The notes under the pieces were generated by a model that was not told the DNA's origin, ran no database searches, and saw nothing but the letters and a program-made list of their open reading frames with translations. Both the position numbers and the translations under genes were made by a program. A stretch of DNA of 64,000 nt, taken from Halorubrum sp. Hd13 (GTDB lineage: Archaea > Halobacteriota > Halobacteria > Halobacteriales > Haloferacaceae). Numbering within the stretch: position 1 is the first letter of the stretch; every line of letters begins with the position of its first letter. Location of the stretch: contig NZ_NHOY01000037.1 of assembly GCF_002252755.1 (NCBI RefSeq), positions 57,844-121,843 on the forward strand, given 5' to 3'. Below, piece by piece: positions 15,829 to 23,551 of the stretch.

Positions 15829-16140
15829 ATGAATATTGAAACAAACCGGGACGGAGACGTCCCTGTGTACAAAGTCGATCTGAACGAGGCCGCCGATCAG
15901 TCTACGAGCTATACAGTAGTCGAAAGTATTGCAGACTTGACCGACCGAGACCCGGGCGACCTCGAACCGCTGTGGGATAGCGTCGATCCGGAGGCGTTGG
16001 ACTCGTTCGTCGGCCACGCGAGCGAATCCTCGACGCCGTATCGACTCGCGTTCCAGTATCAGGGATACACGGTCGAGGTCGTCGAGAACCGGTGGCTCCG
16101 ACTCGTCCCGAACGAGGAACCGGCCGCGTTCGCGAAGTAG
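15829..16140 (+). CDS. HalOD1 output-domain protein
   Basis: 103 residues. VVESIADLTDRDPGDLEPLWDSVDPEALDSFV and FQYQGYTVEVVENRWLRL match the HalOD1 domain, a small haloarchaeal module often attached to or encoded near response regulators. Here it stands alone with no receiver domain nearby. Its mode of action is unknown. It has a less biased codon use than its neighbours and lies beyond the tRNA end copies, so it may belong to inserted DNA. Confidence 0.85.
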   Translation: MNIETNRDGDVPVYKVDLNEAADQSTSYTVVESIADLTDRDPGDLEPLWDSVDPEALDSFVGHASESSTPYRLAFQYQGYTVEVVENRWLRLVPNEEPAAFAK

Positions 16141-16323
16141 CTTCGAACGGCGGCGACTACCGGCCGCCACCCGAGCGCCAGGCTCCTCTTGGTCTATCTG
16201 TCGCTCCAGACTACCAGGCCTGTCCAGAAACCGGCCCCTCCTCACTCGTCAGTGAACGGAGCGACTCGGTCGTGAGTACGTCCAGAGAAGCGGTTTCCGG
16301 GGAGCCGTACCGACGCAATTCGA

Positions 16324-16764
16324 CTAACAACAGAACATGAACGGGTAGACGAGGGCGACGCGGTCGCCCGCTTCTAACGTCGTGTCGAAGCCGTTCTCGT
16401 TCTCGTTGAAGTGGCCGTTCACGAGGATCCGGGCGTAGGCGGTGGTCTGCTCACCGACCGGGTTCTTCGTCCACGTGCCGGGAAGCTCCTCGGGCGCCGG
16501 CGCCCACCCGCTGTGGGTCGCGTCCGCCTCGGTCTCGGCGATGAGCATGTCCTGTAGCTCGGGGTACTCCTCGAACAGCTCGTCGAGGAACGCGCGGAGG
16601 GTGTCGCCCTCGAACGCGTACTCGAACTCGTACTCGCCGAGCTCCGTGCGGACGTGCCCGGTACAGCGCACCGTGACCGTCGTCTCGGCTTCCGTTTCCC
16701 CTCCGGCCGCGGCGTCCGGCGCGCTCTCGACGGCGGGCTCTGCCGCCTGCTGACTCGAGGTCAT
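16324..16764 (-). CDS. MoaD/ubiquitin-like protein lacking the C-terminal diglycine
   Basis: 146 residues. An Ala/Glu-rich N-terminal 28 residues precede a beta-grasp domain: TVTVRCTGHVRTELGEYEFE, DTLRAFLDELFEEYPELQD, then YARILVNGHFNENENGFDTT and LEAGDRVALVYPF. That is the MoaD/ThiS/SAMP layout, but these normally end ...FPPVxGG and this one ends PFMFCC. Without GG it cannot be adenylated and thiocarboxylated in the usual way; the paired cysteines might carry sulfur or metal instead, which is speculation. It is divergent from the truncated nitric-oxide-reductase gene. Confidence 0.7.
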   Translation of the reverse strand: MTSSQQAAEPAVESAPDAAAGGETEAETTVTVRCTGHVRTELGEYEFEYAFEGDTLRAFLDELFEEYPELQDMLIAETEADATHSGWAPAPEELPGTWTKNPVGEQTTAYARILVNGHFNENENGFDTTLEAGDRVALVYPFMFCC

Positions 16765-16802
16765 ACCGTTCTGTAAGGCGTCTCGGGGCGTAAGCCCCGT
16801 TA

Positions 16803-16814
16803 CGAACATGTTCG
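16803..16814. promoter_or_regulatory. Perfect 12-bp palindrome CGAACATGTTCG, possible operator
   Basis: It lies between the ubiquitin-like gene and the norB fragment. Haloarchaeal anaerobic regulators (NarO/DmsR type) are reported to use CGAAC-N4-GTTCG; here the half-sites are the same but the spacer is 2, so the match is suggestive only. A cggggc-gtaa-gccccg hairpin lies just before it (16783-16798). Confidence 0.35.
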
Positions 16815-16836
16815 GCACCATTCGGGCCGCCGCCAC

Positions 16837-17685
16837 ATGTGGGTCGAGGGCGCCTTCGAGTTCTTCATCGTCGCCATCATCGGGCTCACGCTCGTCTCGA
16901 TGAACCTCCTCACCCGACGCAGCGCCGAGAAGTCGGTCATGCTGCAGGCGCTGCTGGTAATGGGCACCGGCGTCATCGGGGTCTCCCACCACTACTGGTG
17001 GGTCGGCATGCCCGACTACTGGGCGCCGATCGGGAGCGTCTTCTCGACGCTGGAGCTGCTCCCGCTGATCTTCATCCTCTACGAGGCGATCGGTCAGTAC
17101 CGGGCGATGACCGCCTCGGGCGGGTTCACCTACACGCTCCCGTTCATGTTCATCGTCGCCAGCGGGGTGTGGAACTTCGTCGGCGCAGGCGTGCTCGGCT
17201 TCTTCATCAACCTCCCGCTGGTCAACTACTACGAGCACGGCACCTACCTCACCGTCGGCCACGCCCACGCCGCGATGTTCGGCGCGTTCGGGTTCCTCGC
17301 GCTCGGGATGGTCGCGTACGTGCTCCAGCTGTCGATCGACCCAGAGCGCTGGGACGGCTCGTGGCTCCGCGCGTCGTTCTGGCTCTGGAACGTCGGGCTC
17401 GCGCTGATGGTGTTCGTCTCCGTGCTCCCGGTCGGGTTCCTCCAGCTCGACGTCGGGTTCACCGAGAGCTACGCGGCGGCCCGGAGCCTCGCGTTCTACG
17501 AGCGGCCGCTCGTCCAGTCGCTGTTCTGGGCGCGGCTCCCCGGCGACACGCTGCTTATCGCCGGTACCGCCGTCTACGCCGCCGACGTGGCTCGGAAGCG
17601 CTTCGCGCTCCGGCGCTCCGAGGACGACCCGACCGTCGACGACATGGCCGTCGCGGAGGGGATCGTCGGCGGCGACGACGACTGA
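16837..17685 (+). pseudogene. C-terminal fragment of a quinol-type nitric oxide reductase (norB/norZ)
   Basis: 282 residues matching only the last third or so of the ~760-residue qNOR. Present are HMWVEGAFEFF, GVSHHYWWVGMPDYW (paired His metal ligands), LPFMFIVASGVWNFVGAGV and VGHAHAAMFGAFGFLALGMV (haem ligands), over about seven membrane spans. The N-terminal periplasmic domain and first helices with the low-spin haem ligand are absent, and the frame upstream of the ATG at 16837 is unrelated. A deletion whose edge is near 16830 is the likely cause, so it is probably non-functional, though the remaining frame is intact and still codon-biased. Confidence 0.75.
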
Positions 17686-17752
17686 CCGGAAACCTTGGTT
17701 TTAATCCTCAATCAGTTGTTTAGAATCCAGTTCCGTCGGCGACGGAGCGACC

Positions 17753-17786
17753 GCTCATCAAAGCCGGTCGCTCATCAAAGCCGGTC
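17753..17786. repeat. 17-bp perfect tandem duplication
   Basis: gctcatcaaagccggtc occurs twice in a row, covering the last codons and stop of the gene at 17775-18221. It adds no amino acids because the stop falls in the gene-proximal copy. Confidence 0.85.
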
Positions 17787-18221
17787 GCTCACCGCGCGGC
17801 GGATTCGGTCGATGAACCCCGAGTCGTCGGCGGAGCGAGGGTCGGAGAGCTCCCAGTCGGCCTTCTCGGCCGCCTCGCCGATCGGGCGGTACTCGAAGCC
17901 GACGTGGGTCGCGACGCGGCGGTCGGACGGAGAGGTCCCGACGAAGACGTGCCGCGGCGTGTCGGCCTCGTCGTAGACGTCGCCGAGCGTCCCCCACTTG
18001 TCCCAGTTGCGGAGCGCGTAGTCGTTCTCGACGCCGTGCTCGCGGACGAACCGCTCGACAGCTTCGGCGTCGTTCGCGACGATCCCGACGTACCGGCTCC
18101 ACCGGCGGGCCTCGGCGAACGCCGCCTCGGGGTCAGCGAGCCGCCGCGCAGCGCCGAGCGAGAGGACGAGCGTCAGCTCGCCGCTCCGGGTCACGGGGTC
18201 GGCGTCGACGTCAAGGCTCAT
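17775..18221 (-). CDS. DUF7124-like conserved haloarchaeal protein
   Basis: 148 residues from the ATG at 18221. DVDADPVTRSGELTLVLSLG, AFAEARRWSRYVGIVANDAE, REHGVENDYALRNWDKWG and PRHVFVGTSPSDRRVATHVG describe a Rossmann-like alpha/beta domain conserved in haloarchaea (DUF7124 by memory), then a short helical tail. Function unknown. It is divergent from the BtpA-family gene with 82 bp between starts, so they may share a promoter region. Confidence 0.75.
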   Translation of the reverse strand: MSLDVDADPVTRSGELTLVLSLGAARRLADPEAAFAEARRWSRYVGIVANDAEAVERFVREHGVENDYALRNWDKWGTLGDVYDEADTPRHVFVGTSPSDRRVATHVGFEYRPIGEAAEKADWELSDPRSADDSGFIDRIRRAVSDRL

Positions 18222-18303
18222 GACCGTTCGTCCCGAGTTCGACCCGGACCGACTAAACCGTGTGGGGAGGCTTATGAGGGGAGCGGGCGTCGCTGGGCGT
18301 GAC

Positions 18304-19131
18304 ATGGAGTTCGAGGCCACCTTCGGAACGGACGCGCCGGTGATCGGCATGGTACACCTCCCGCCACTCCCGGGCGCGCCGAAGGCGCCGGCGGACGGCG
18401 CCCGCGCGATGCGGGACGCGCTCGACCGCGCCGCGGCCGACGCCCGCGCCCTCGACGGCGGCGGCGTCGACGGGATCATGATCGAGAACTTCGGCGACGC
18501 CCCCTTCTACCCGGACGACGCCCCGAAACACGTCGTCGCGGCCGTCACCCGCGCCGCGACCGCTGTCGCCGACGAGACGGACCTCCCGCTCGGGATCAAC
18601 GTCCTCCGGAACGACGCCGAGGCCGCGCTCTCCGTCGCGGCCGCGGTCGGCGCCGACTACGTTCGGGTGAACGTCCACACCGGCGCGCGGGTCACGGACC
18701 AGGGGGTCGTGCAGGGGCGGGCCCACGAGACGCTCCGGCTCCGGGACGCGCTCGGCGTCGACGTCGGGGTGTTCGCCGACACCGACGTGAAACACTCCGC
18801 CCCGCTGTCGGCCGAGGGGTACACCGCGGAGTCGTTCGCCGACACCGCCGAGCGCGGGCTCGCCGACGCCGTGATCGCCTCCGGACGGGGAACCGGCGAG
18901 GCGACGGACCCGGAGGCGCTGGAGGCGGTCGTCGCCGAGCGCGACGCGCACGGGCTCGACACGCCGGTCCTCGTCGGGAGCGGGGTGAGCGCGGAGACGG
19001 TCGCCGGGACGCTGTCGGTCGCCGACGGCGTCATCGTCGGCACGGCGCTCAAGGAGGGCGGCGAGACCACCGCGCCCGTCGACGCGGACCGGGTCGCCGA
19101 GCTTGTCTCGCGGGCCGACGAGGCGCGCTGA
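18304..19131 (+). CDS. BtpA/SgcQ-family TIM-barrel protein
   Basis: 275 residues from the ATG at 18304. VIGMVHLPPLPGAPKAP, GVDGIMIENFGDAPFYPD, LGINVLRNDAEAALSVA, ADYVRVNVHTGARVTDQG and GVFADTDVKHSAPL are the family blocks. BtpA was linked to photosystem I stability in cyanobacteria and SgcQ to sugar catabolism. In archaea, relatives sit beside PfkB kinases, as here, and are thought to act in nucleoside or sugar-phosphate breakdown. The reaction in this organism is inference. Confidence 0.88.
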   Translation: MEFEATFGTDAPVIGMVHLPPLPGAPKAPADGARAMRDALDRAAADARALDGGGVDGIMIENFGDAPFYPDDAPKHVVAAVTRAATAVADETDLPLGINVLRNDAEAALSVAAAVGADYVRVNVHTGARVTDQGVVQGRAHETLRLRDALGVDVGVFADTDVKHSAPLSAEGYTAESFADTAERGLADAVIASGRGTGEATDPEALEAVVAERDAHGLDTPVLVGSGVSAETVAGTLSVADGVIVGTALKEGGETTAPVDADRVAELVSRADEAR

Positions 19132-19149
19132 GGTCGCCCTCGGTCCGGG

Positions 19150-20190
19150 TCAGTCCCGTTCGGCGAGGAACCGCGCGACCGTTTCGCGGGTCGGGAGCCC
19201 GCCCTGCGCGAACCGCTCCGTGCAGTTGATCGCGGCGACCGCGGCCGCGAACCGGACGCCGTCCGCGACGCTCTCGGAGCCCGCGGCGTCGGCGCCGGCC
19301 CCGTCGTCGGCGCCGGCCCCGTCGCGCCCGCCGGCGACCCACTGATCGATCAGCCCGGCGACGAACGCGTCGCCGGCCCCCGTCGCGTCGGCCACGTCCA
19401 CGTCGAACGCCTCGAACCGCCGGACCGCTCCGTCGGCGATCACGGTCATCCCGTCGGCGCCGTGCGTGAGGACGGCGCGCGGCCAGTCCGCCTCGGCGCC
19501 GCCGGGAACCGCGCCGCCCGCGTCGACTCGCGCCCGCTGCGCGGCCGCGCCCCGTTCGACCGCGGCCGCCTCGTCTCCGAAGTAGGCCGCGGCGGCGACG
19601 TCGCCGGCGACGAACAGGTCGGCGGCGTGGAGGAGTCGGTGAATCGTCTCGGGCTCGGTGCCGCGGCCGACGAGCTCCTCGACGGGGCCGGAGAGGTCGA
19701 AGACGAGCGCGGGCGGGTCGCGGGCCGACTCGACGAGGCCGAGGACGTCCCGCGAGACCGCGTCGGGCGTGTAGCCGGTGAGGAAGGCGACGTCGGCCGC
19801 GGCGATCGCCTCGCGGTCGGCGGTCGAGAGCCGGAGCTCGCGGAAGCTCTCGCCAGTCGTGACGATCGCGCGCTCCCCGTCGGGCGCGCTGAGGATGAGC
19901 GACCGGGTCGACGGGTCGTCGCCGACCCGCACGCGCGAGGCGTCCACGCCGGTCTCGGCGAGGTACTCGCGCGCCCGGCGGCCGTACTCGTCGTCGCCGA
20001 CGCGGCTGACGAGGCCGACGTCGCGGCCGAGGCGGTCGAGCGCGACGGCGACGTTCGCGCCCACGCCGCCGAACACGCTCGTCACCTCGCCCGCGAACGC
20101 GCCGCCGTCCGGCTCGGGGATGTTGCTGACGGCGTACCACTCGTCTATCGCCGCGGCGCCGACCACGACGGTCTCGGGGTCGCCGGTCAT
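19150..20190 (-). CDS. PfkB-family carbohydrate/nucleoside kinase
   Basis: 346 residues. The N-terminal PfkB signature is FGGVGANVAVALDRLGRDVG and the C-terminal signature is DATGAGDAFVAGLIDQWVAG, with the catalytic Asp in GAGDAF. ATP and sugar sites are therefore complete. A Gly/Ala/Asp insertion (about 295-312) is low complexity. The gene converges with the BtpA-family gene (18 bp apart) and is followed in the opposite direction by a deaminase, suggesting ribonucleoside salvage. Ribose, nucleosides or a keto-sugar are all possible substrates. Confidence 0.88.
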   Translation of the reverse strand: MTGDPETVVVGAAAIDEWYAVSNIPEPDGGAFAGEVTSVFGGVGANVAVALDRLGRDVGLVSRVGDDEYGRRAREYLAETGVDASRVRVGDDPSTRSLILSAPDGERAIVTTGESFRELRLSTADREAIAAADVAFLTGYTPDAVSRDVLGLVESARDPPALVFDLSGPVEELVGRGTEPETIHRLLHAADLFVAGDVAAAAYFGDEAAAVERGAAAQRARVDAGGAVPGGAEADWPRAVLTHGADGMTVIADGAVRRFEAFDVDVADATGAGDAFVAGLIDQWVAGGRDGAGADDGAGADAAGSESVADGVRFAAAVAAINCTERFAQGGLPTRETVARFLAERD

Positions 20191-20217
20191 CGCGCCGGCG
20201 GGTGTCGACCCCGCACG

Positions 20218-20751
20218 CTACGACTCCCCCGCGGGTCCGGCCCCGTAGAACGACTCGTGGAGCGCCATCGCGGCCTCGGTCGCGATCGGCCCCTCAACGG
20301 TCGTCTCGCCGCCGGCGCGGCGGATCACCTCCTCGCAGGGGACGGTGACGACGCCGCCGGTGAGCCCGTCGAGCGTCTCGCCCGAGACGCCGAAGACGAC
20401 CCGGTCGATCCCCGCGTAGTGGACCCCGGTCGCGCACATCGGACAGGGCTCCGTGCTGGCGTACATCGTGCAGCGCGCCCGCTCGTCGGGGTCCAACTCG
20501 CGGGCGGCGCGCCGCGCGAGCGTCAGCTCCGGGTGCGCGGCCAGGTCGTCCTCGGTCCGCGTCTCGTTGCGCGCCTCGGCGACGACCTCGCCGTCGACGA
20601 CGAGGAGCGCCCCGAACGGGGTGTTCCCGCGCTCCACCGCCTCCTCGGCGAGTTCGATCGTCCGGTCGACGAACGCGCGGTCGCGGGCGGCCGCACCCTC
20701 GCCGTCGGCGTCGCTCTCGGCCTCGCGGTCGCCCTCGTTGGGGTCGGTCAT
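20218..20751 (-). CDS. Nucleoside/guanine deaminase of the CDA fold
   Basis: 177 residues from the ATG at 20751. NTPFGALLVVDGEVVAEARN, then the zinc motif H-P-E in AAHPELTLARRA and STEPCPMCATGVHYAGID supply the His, catalytic Glu and two Cys of cytidine-deaminase-fold enzymes. Most relatives have HAE rather than HPE, but the key residues are kept. The final FY-containing tail (MALHESFYG) resembles guanine deaminases. It starts 27 bp beyond the kinase gene on the same strand, so a purine or nucleoside salvage role is likely. Confidence 0.85.
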   Translation of the reverse strand: MTDPNEGDREAESDADGEGAAARDRAFVDRTIELAEEAVERGNTPFGALLVVDGEVVAEARNETRTEDDLAAHPELTLARRAARELDPDERARCTMYASTEPCPMCATGVHYAGIDRVVFGVSGETLDGLTGGVVTVPCEEVIRRAGGETTVEGPIATEAAMALHESFYGAGPAGES

Positions 20752-20809
20752 ACGGGCGTGTTCGGGCCGGGGCACCTAACGTTTCGTGCGGCGGACGGCG
20801 ACGGAGCGA

Positions 20810-21166
20810 TCAGGGCGCGTCTCGGTCGTCGCCGCCGGCCCCGTCGGCGTCGACCCCGTCAGCGTCGACCTCGTCAGCGTCGACCCCGTCAGCGTCGACC
20901 TCCGTCTCACCGCCGGCCGGGGCGCCGTCGTGCGATCGCCTGACGTCCCGGAGCGCGTCGACGGCGTCGTCGGTCGCCGCGGTCCTGGTCTCGGTCGCGG
21001 CGCTCGGGTCGAGACCGGTCGGCTCGTCGCCCGCGTCGCTCCCGTCGGCGTCGCTCTCATCCGCACCGCTCTCGTCGGCACCGGACTCCTCGGCCGGCGA
21101 CTCGCCGCGCTCGTCGCCGCCGAAGACCGTGCCGATCCACGCGCGCAGTCTGGACAGCAGTCCCAT
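20810..21166 (-). CDS. Acidic low-complexity protein with an N-terminal amphipathic helix
   Basis: 118 residues. MGLLSRLRAWIGTVFGG is a short amphipathic or hydrophobic start, then nearly all Asp/Glu/Ala/Gly with a conserved-looking centre TDDAVDALRDVRRSHDG. The tail is a 5-residue Asp-Ala-Asp-Gly-Val repeat caused by a 15-bp tandem repeat. It ends the group 22062-20810. The family is unknown to me; codon bias and a clean frame support coding. Confidence 0.55.
   Translation of the reverse strand: MGLLSRLRAWIGTVFGGDERGESPAEESGADESGADESDADGSDAGDEPTGLDPSAATETRTAATDDAVDALRDVRRSHDGAPAGGETEVDADGVDADEVDADGVDADGAGGDDRDAP
20842..20901. repeat. 15-bp tandem repeat, four copies
   Basis: cgtcagcgtcgaccc-type units (one or two changes) repeat four times at 20842, 20857, 20872 and 20887 in the 3' part of the acidic protein gene, in frame. 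Confidence 0.85.
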
Positions 21167-21175
21167 CGGTTCGCG

Positions 21176-21880
21176 TCAGTAGTTCCTGAACAGCACCGCG
21201 CGCACGTCGTCTTTGGTGCGCGCCGTCTCGACGTCGCCGTCGGGCAGTTCGACCTCGTACCGCGCGTCGCCGTCCGCCTCCCGCCACTTGTCGTCGTGGG
21301 TGTCGAGGAGGCTCATCATCGCGTTAAGCTGGCTGGCGCCGGCGTCGCCCTCGCTCTCGGTCTCCGCCTCGTCGTCCGCCGGCTCCGGCGTCTCGCTCTC
21401 GTCGGAGGGAGCCGGTTCGGACGCGTCGTCGCCGAGGTCGACGTCGACCCACGAGAACGGGTCCGCCGACAGCGACTCGGCCGCGTCGAGGACCGCGTCG
21501 ACCAGCTCCGCCTTCGTCATGTCGCTGCGGCCGGTCACGTCGAACGCGGCCGCGATCTCGTACAGGTCCGCCTCCTCGGCGGCGTCCGGGTCGCCGTGCC
21601 GGCGCGGGCGCGACTCGAGCCGCTCGCGCGTGCGATCCCGGTCGAACGCCGTCTCGTCTCCCGGGGCCGCACGCGCCGCGTCGTCCGTTCGATCGCCGCC
21701 GAGCGCGGCCGGGTCCGCCTCGCGTTCGGGGTCGTCGACGGCGTCGGCCAAGTCCAGGAGGTACGCGAGCGTGTCCCCCGTGTCGACCGAGGCGTACGGC
21801 CCGGCGTGGGCCGCGGTCAGTTCCTCGCGGAGCGCCTCGATCCGGTCGCGGTCGTCGTCGGTGATCTCGATGGTCGGCAT
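21176..21880 (-). CDS. Conserved hypothetical with Rho-N/SAP-like helical motif
   Basis: 234 residues. The N-terminal half, PTIEITDDDRDRIEALREEL, looks like a small helical domain. The centre has DVTGRSDMTKAELVDAVLDA, the helix-extended-helix pattern of Rho-N/SAP/LEM-like nucleic-acid-binding modules. An acidic linker follows, then a C-terminal domain (MMSLLDTHDDKWREADGDAR, YEVELPDGDVETARTKDDVR). It lies between a zinc-finger microprotein and the acidic protein on one strand. Function unknown; nucleic-acid binding is inference. Confidence 0.65.
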   Translation of the reverse strand: MPTIEITDDDRDRIEALREELTAAHAGPYASVDTGDTLAYLLDLADAVDDPEREADPAALGGDRTDDAARAAPGDETAFDRDRTRERLESRPRRHGDPDAAEEADLYEIAAAFDVTGRSDMTKAELVDAVLDAAESLSADPFSWVDVDLGDDASEPAPSDESETPEPADDEAETESEGDAGASQLNAMMSLLDTHDDKWREADGDARYEVELPDGDVETARTKDDVRAVLFRNY

Positions 21881-21882
21881 GG

Positions 21883-22062
21883 TCAGTCGTGTTGCTCCTG
21901 AAAGCGCGCGAACGCCTCCTCCCAGCTCTCGGCGAGTCGCGGCTCGCCCGAGTGGTCGGCCTCGACGCCGGCGTAGCCGCAGTCGTCGCAGGCGACCGCC
22001 GTCGCCCCGCCGAGCGCGAACGTCGACAGCGTCGTTCCGCAGCGAGGGCAGTCGAGTGACAC
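21883..22062 (-). CDS. Zinc-finger microprotein (59 aa)
   Basis: A GTG start at 22062 begins VSLDCPRCGTTLSTFALGG, and TAVACDDCGYAGVEADHSG follows: two CxxC knuckles (C5, C8, C25, C28) form one zinc ribbon, then a helical tail ending FARFQEQHD. Small CPxCG-related proteins of this kind are common regulators in haloarchaea. It precedes the Rho-N-like gene by 2 bp, probably one operon. Confidence 0.75.
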   Translation of the reverse strand: MSLDCPRCGTTLSTFALGGATAVACDDCGYAGVEADHSGEPRLAESWEEAFARFQEQHD

Positions 22063-22223
22063 GGGCTATCGCCTGAACGGTGGACCCGTGCCCTCAAAAG
22101 CGCACGGGGTGACGCGGGCGGAGCGACGCGACCGGGGGTGACGCGGTCGGGCTTCGCGCCGCCCGCGGCGCGACCGCGGGCTCGCGGGGTAACAATCATT
22201 AGAGTCGGCGGCGACCCTCCCGT

Positions 22224-23174
22224 ATGAGCGAATCGAACGCGGAGAACCGCCTGCTGGAGTACTACCGGCGCTACGTCGGCGACCCCGACCGAGCGATCGA
22301 CGTGTACGCGGGGTTCGGGCTCTTCTTCGCCGGGATCGGGCTCGGACTGGTCGGCGTCGCGATCTTCTTTTACAGCGCGACGCTCCCGTCCGAGGCGCTG
22401 TCGACGTACGCGGTCCGGGAGGTCGCCGCCGTCGCCGCCGCGGTCGGGCTGCCCGCACTCCTCCTCGGCGTCGTCGTACTGCTCCCCGTCGACCGGCGGA
22501 TGGTGTACCTCGCCGGCGTCGGCACCGCGATCACCCTCGTCGCCGTCGGGCTGTTCACCTGGGCGTACCCGTACTACTGGAACGTTCCCGACACCGACTA
22601 CAGCGCGCAGGTGGTCGCGGTGTACACTCTCGGGCTCGTCGCCGTCATCGCCGCGACCGGCGGCGCGCTGGTCGCCCACCGCGTCGAGCGCGCGACGGGC
22701 GTCGCCGGCGGTGCGGCCGGAGGCGACGCGGCCGGAGCCGGGTCCGCCGCGGGCGGCGTCGGCGACGACGGGACCGCCGGGGGCGCGGGCGGCGACGGCG
22801 ACGCGGTCACCGACGCCGAGGTCCGAGCCGACATCGAGCGCGAGCTGGAGGACGCGGAGCTGACGTGGGGCGGCGTCGAGCGCACCGAGACCCGCCGGCT
22901 GGAACTGGACACGAGCGCGGTGGACGACGTCGACGTCGACCGCGAGAAGCTGGCCGGATCCGCCACGGAGACCCGGACGAAGTCCGGGACCGTCAACGAC
23001 GCGGTCTCGGAGCTGAAGGGGCTCCAGGGCGGCGAGAAGAAGACCGCGAGCGGCTCGGGGACCGACGACCAGGCCGCGAAGCTCCGCGAGCTCCGGGAGC
23101 AACAGCGCCAGGAGTCCGAGGCGAGCGACGAGGAGGGGTCGGTCGTCGACAGAATCAGAGGGCTGTTCGACTGA
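22224..23174 (+). CDS. DUF7139-like membrane protein with charged C-terminal domain
   Basis: 316 residues. RRYVGDPDRAIDVYAGFGLF leads into five hydrophobic helices (about 28-155), then a Gly/Ala/Asp linker (about 160-195) and a cytoplasmic, highly charged region with RADIERELEDAELTWGGVER and KLRELREQQRQESEASDEEG, likely coiled coil. This matches a conserved haloarchaeal family (DUF7139, sometimes labelled cell-division or permease-like). Role unknown. The downstream sequence holds a structured repeat. Confidence 0.7.
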   Translation: MSESNAENRLLEYYRRYVGDPDRAIDVYAGFGLFFAGIGLGLVGVAIFFYSATLPSEALSTYAVREVAAVAAAVGLPALLLGVVVLLPVDRRMVYLAGVGTAITLVAVGLFTWAYPYYWNVPDTDYSAQVVAVYTLGLVAVIAATGGALVAHRVERATGVAGGAAGGDAAGAGSAAGGVGDDGTAGGAGGDGDAVTDAEVRADIERELEDAELTWGGVERTETRRLELDTSAVDDVDVDREKLAGSATETRTKSGTVNDAVSELKGLQGGEKKTASGSGTDDQAAKLRELREQQRQESEASDEEGSVVDRIRGLFD

Positions 23175-23551
23175 ACGTTTTATAACTTGCGTCCGTCGCG
23201 GGGATACGCTTCCGGAGTCGAGCGCGCTCAGTGAGAACCGATCGAGGACGGCTCGCAGAGCGCTTCGAGAGCCCTTCCAGAGCTCTTCCAGAGCGCCAGC
23301 CGCCTGTTTATAAATAGTTGAGTTCGGACCGCTGACGAACAGCTCCAAAGCCCGTACCGCGACCGCAGCCTCACGCCTCCCCAGCCTCGTCAGTCGCCTC
23401 CGCTTCGCTCCGGCGACTGACTCCCTCGCACGCGCTCCTCGCGGTCGCCGCGGGCGACCGCTCTGAGGCGCGCGCCGCGGCAGGGTTTCGTGATAACTGA
23501 GCGTCGGACGTCCTTCGCGCATTTAAGTATCTCCCGTCGCCTACTCCGGGT
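23175..23551. repeat. Intergenic region with two-hairpin repeat, copy 1
   Basis: The repeat spans about 23358-23482 on the plus strand. Conserved flank cctccccagcctcgtc is followed by stem agtcgcc, loop tccgcttcgctcc and ggcgact, then gactccctcgc and a second stem ggtcgcc/ggcgacc, ending in gaggcgcgcgccgcgg. A tttataaatag box lies ahead at 23310-23320. No gene is present. The PHP gene's own TATA-like box (atttaagtat) is at 23521-23530. Confidence 0.75.

Noticed and set aside
21324..23522. 732-codon minus-strand ORF
   Set aside because: It overlaps several recognisable genes on both strands; Arg-rich low-complexity translation.
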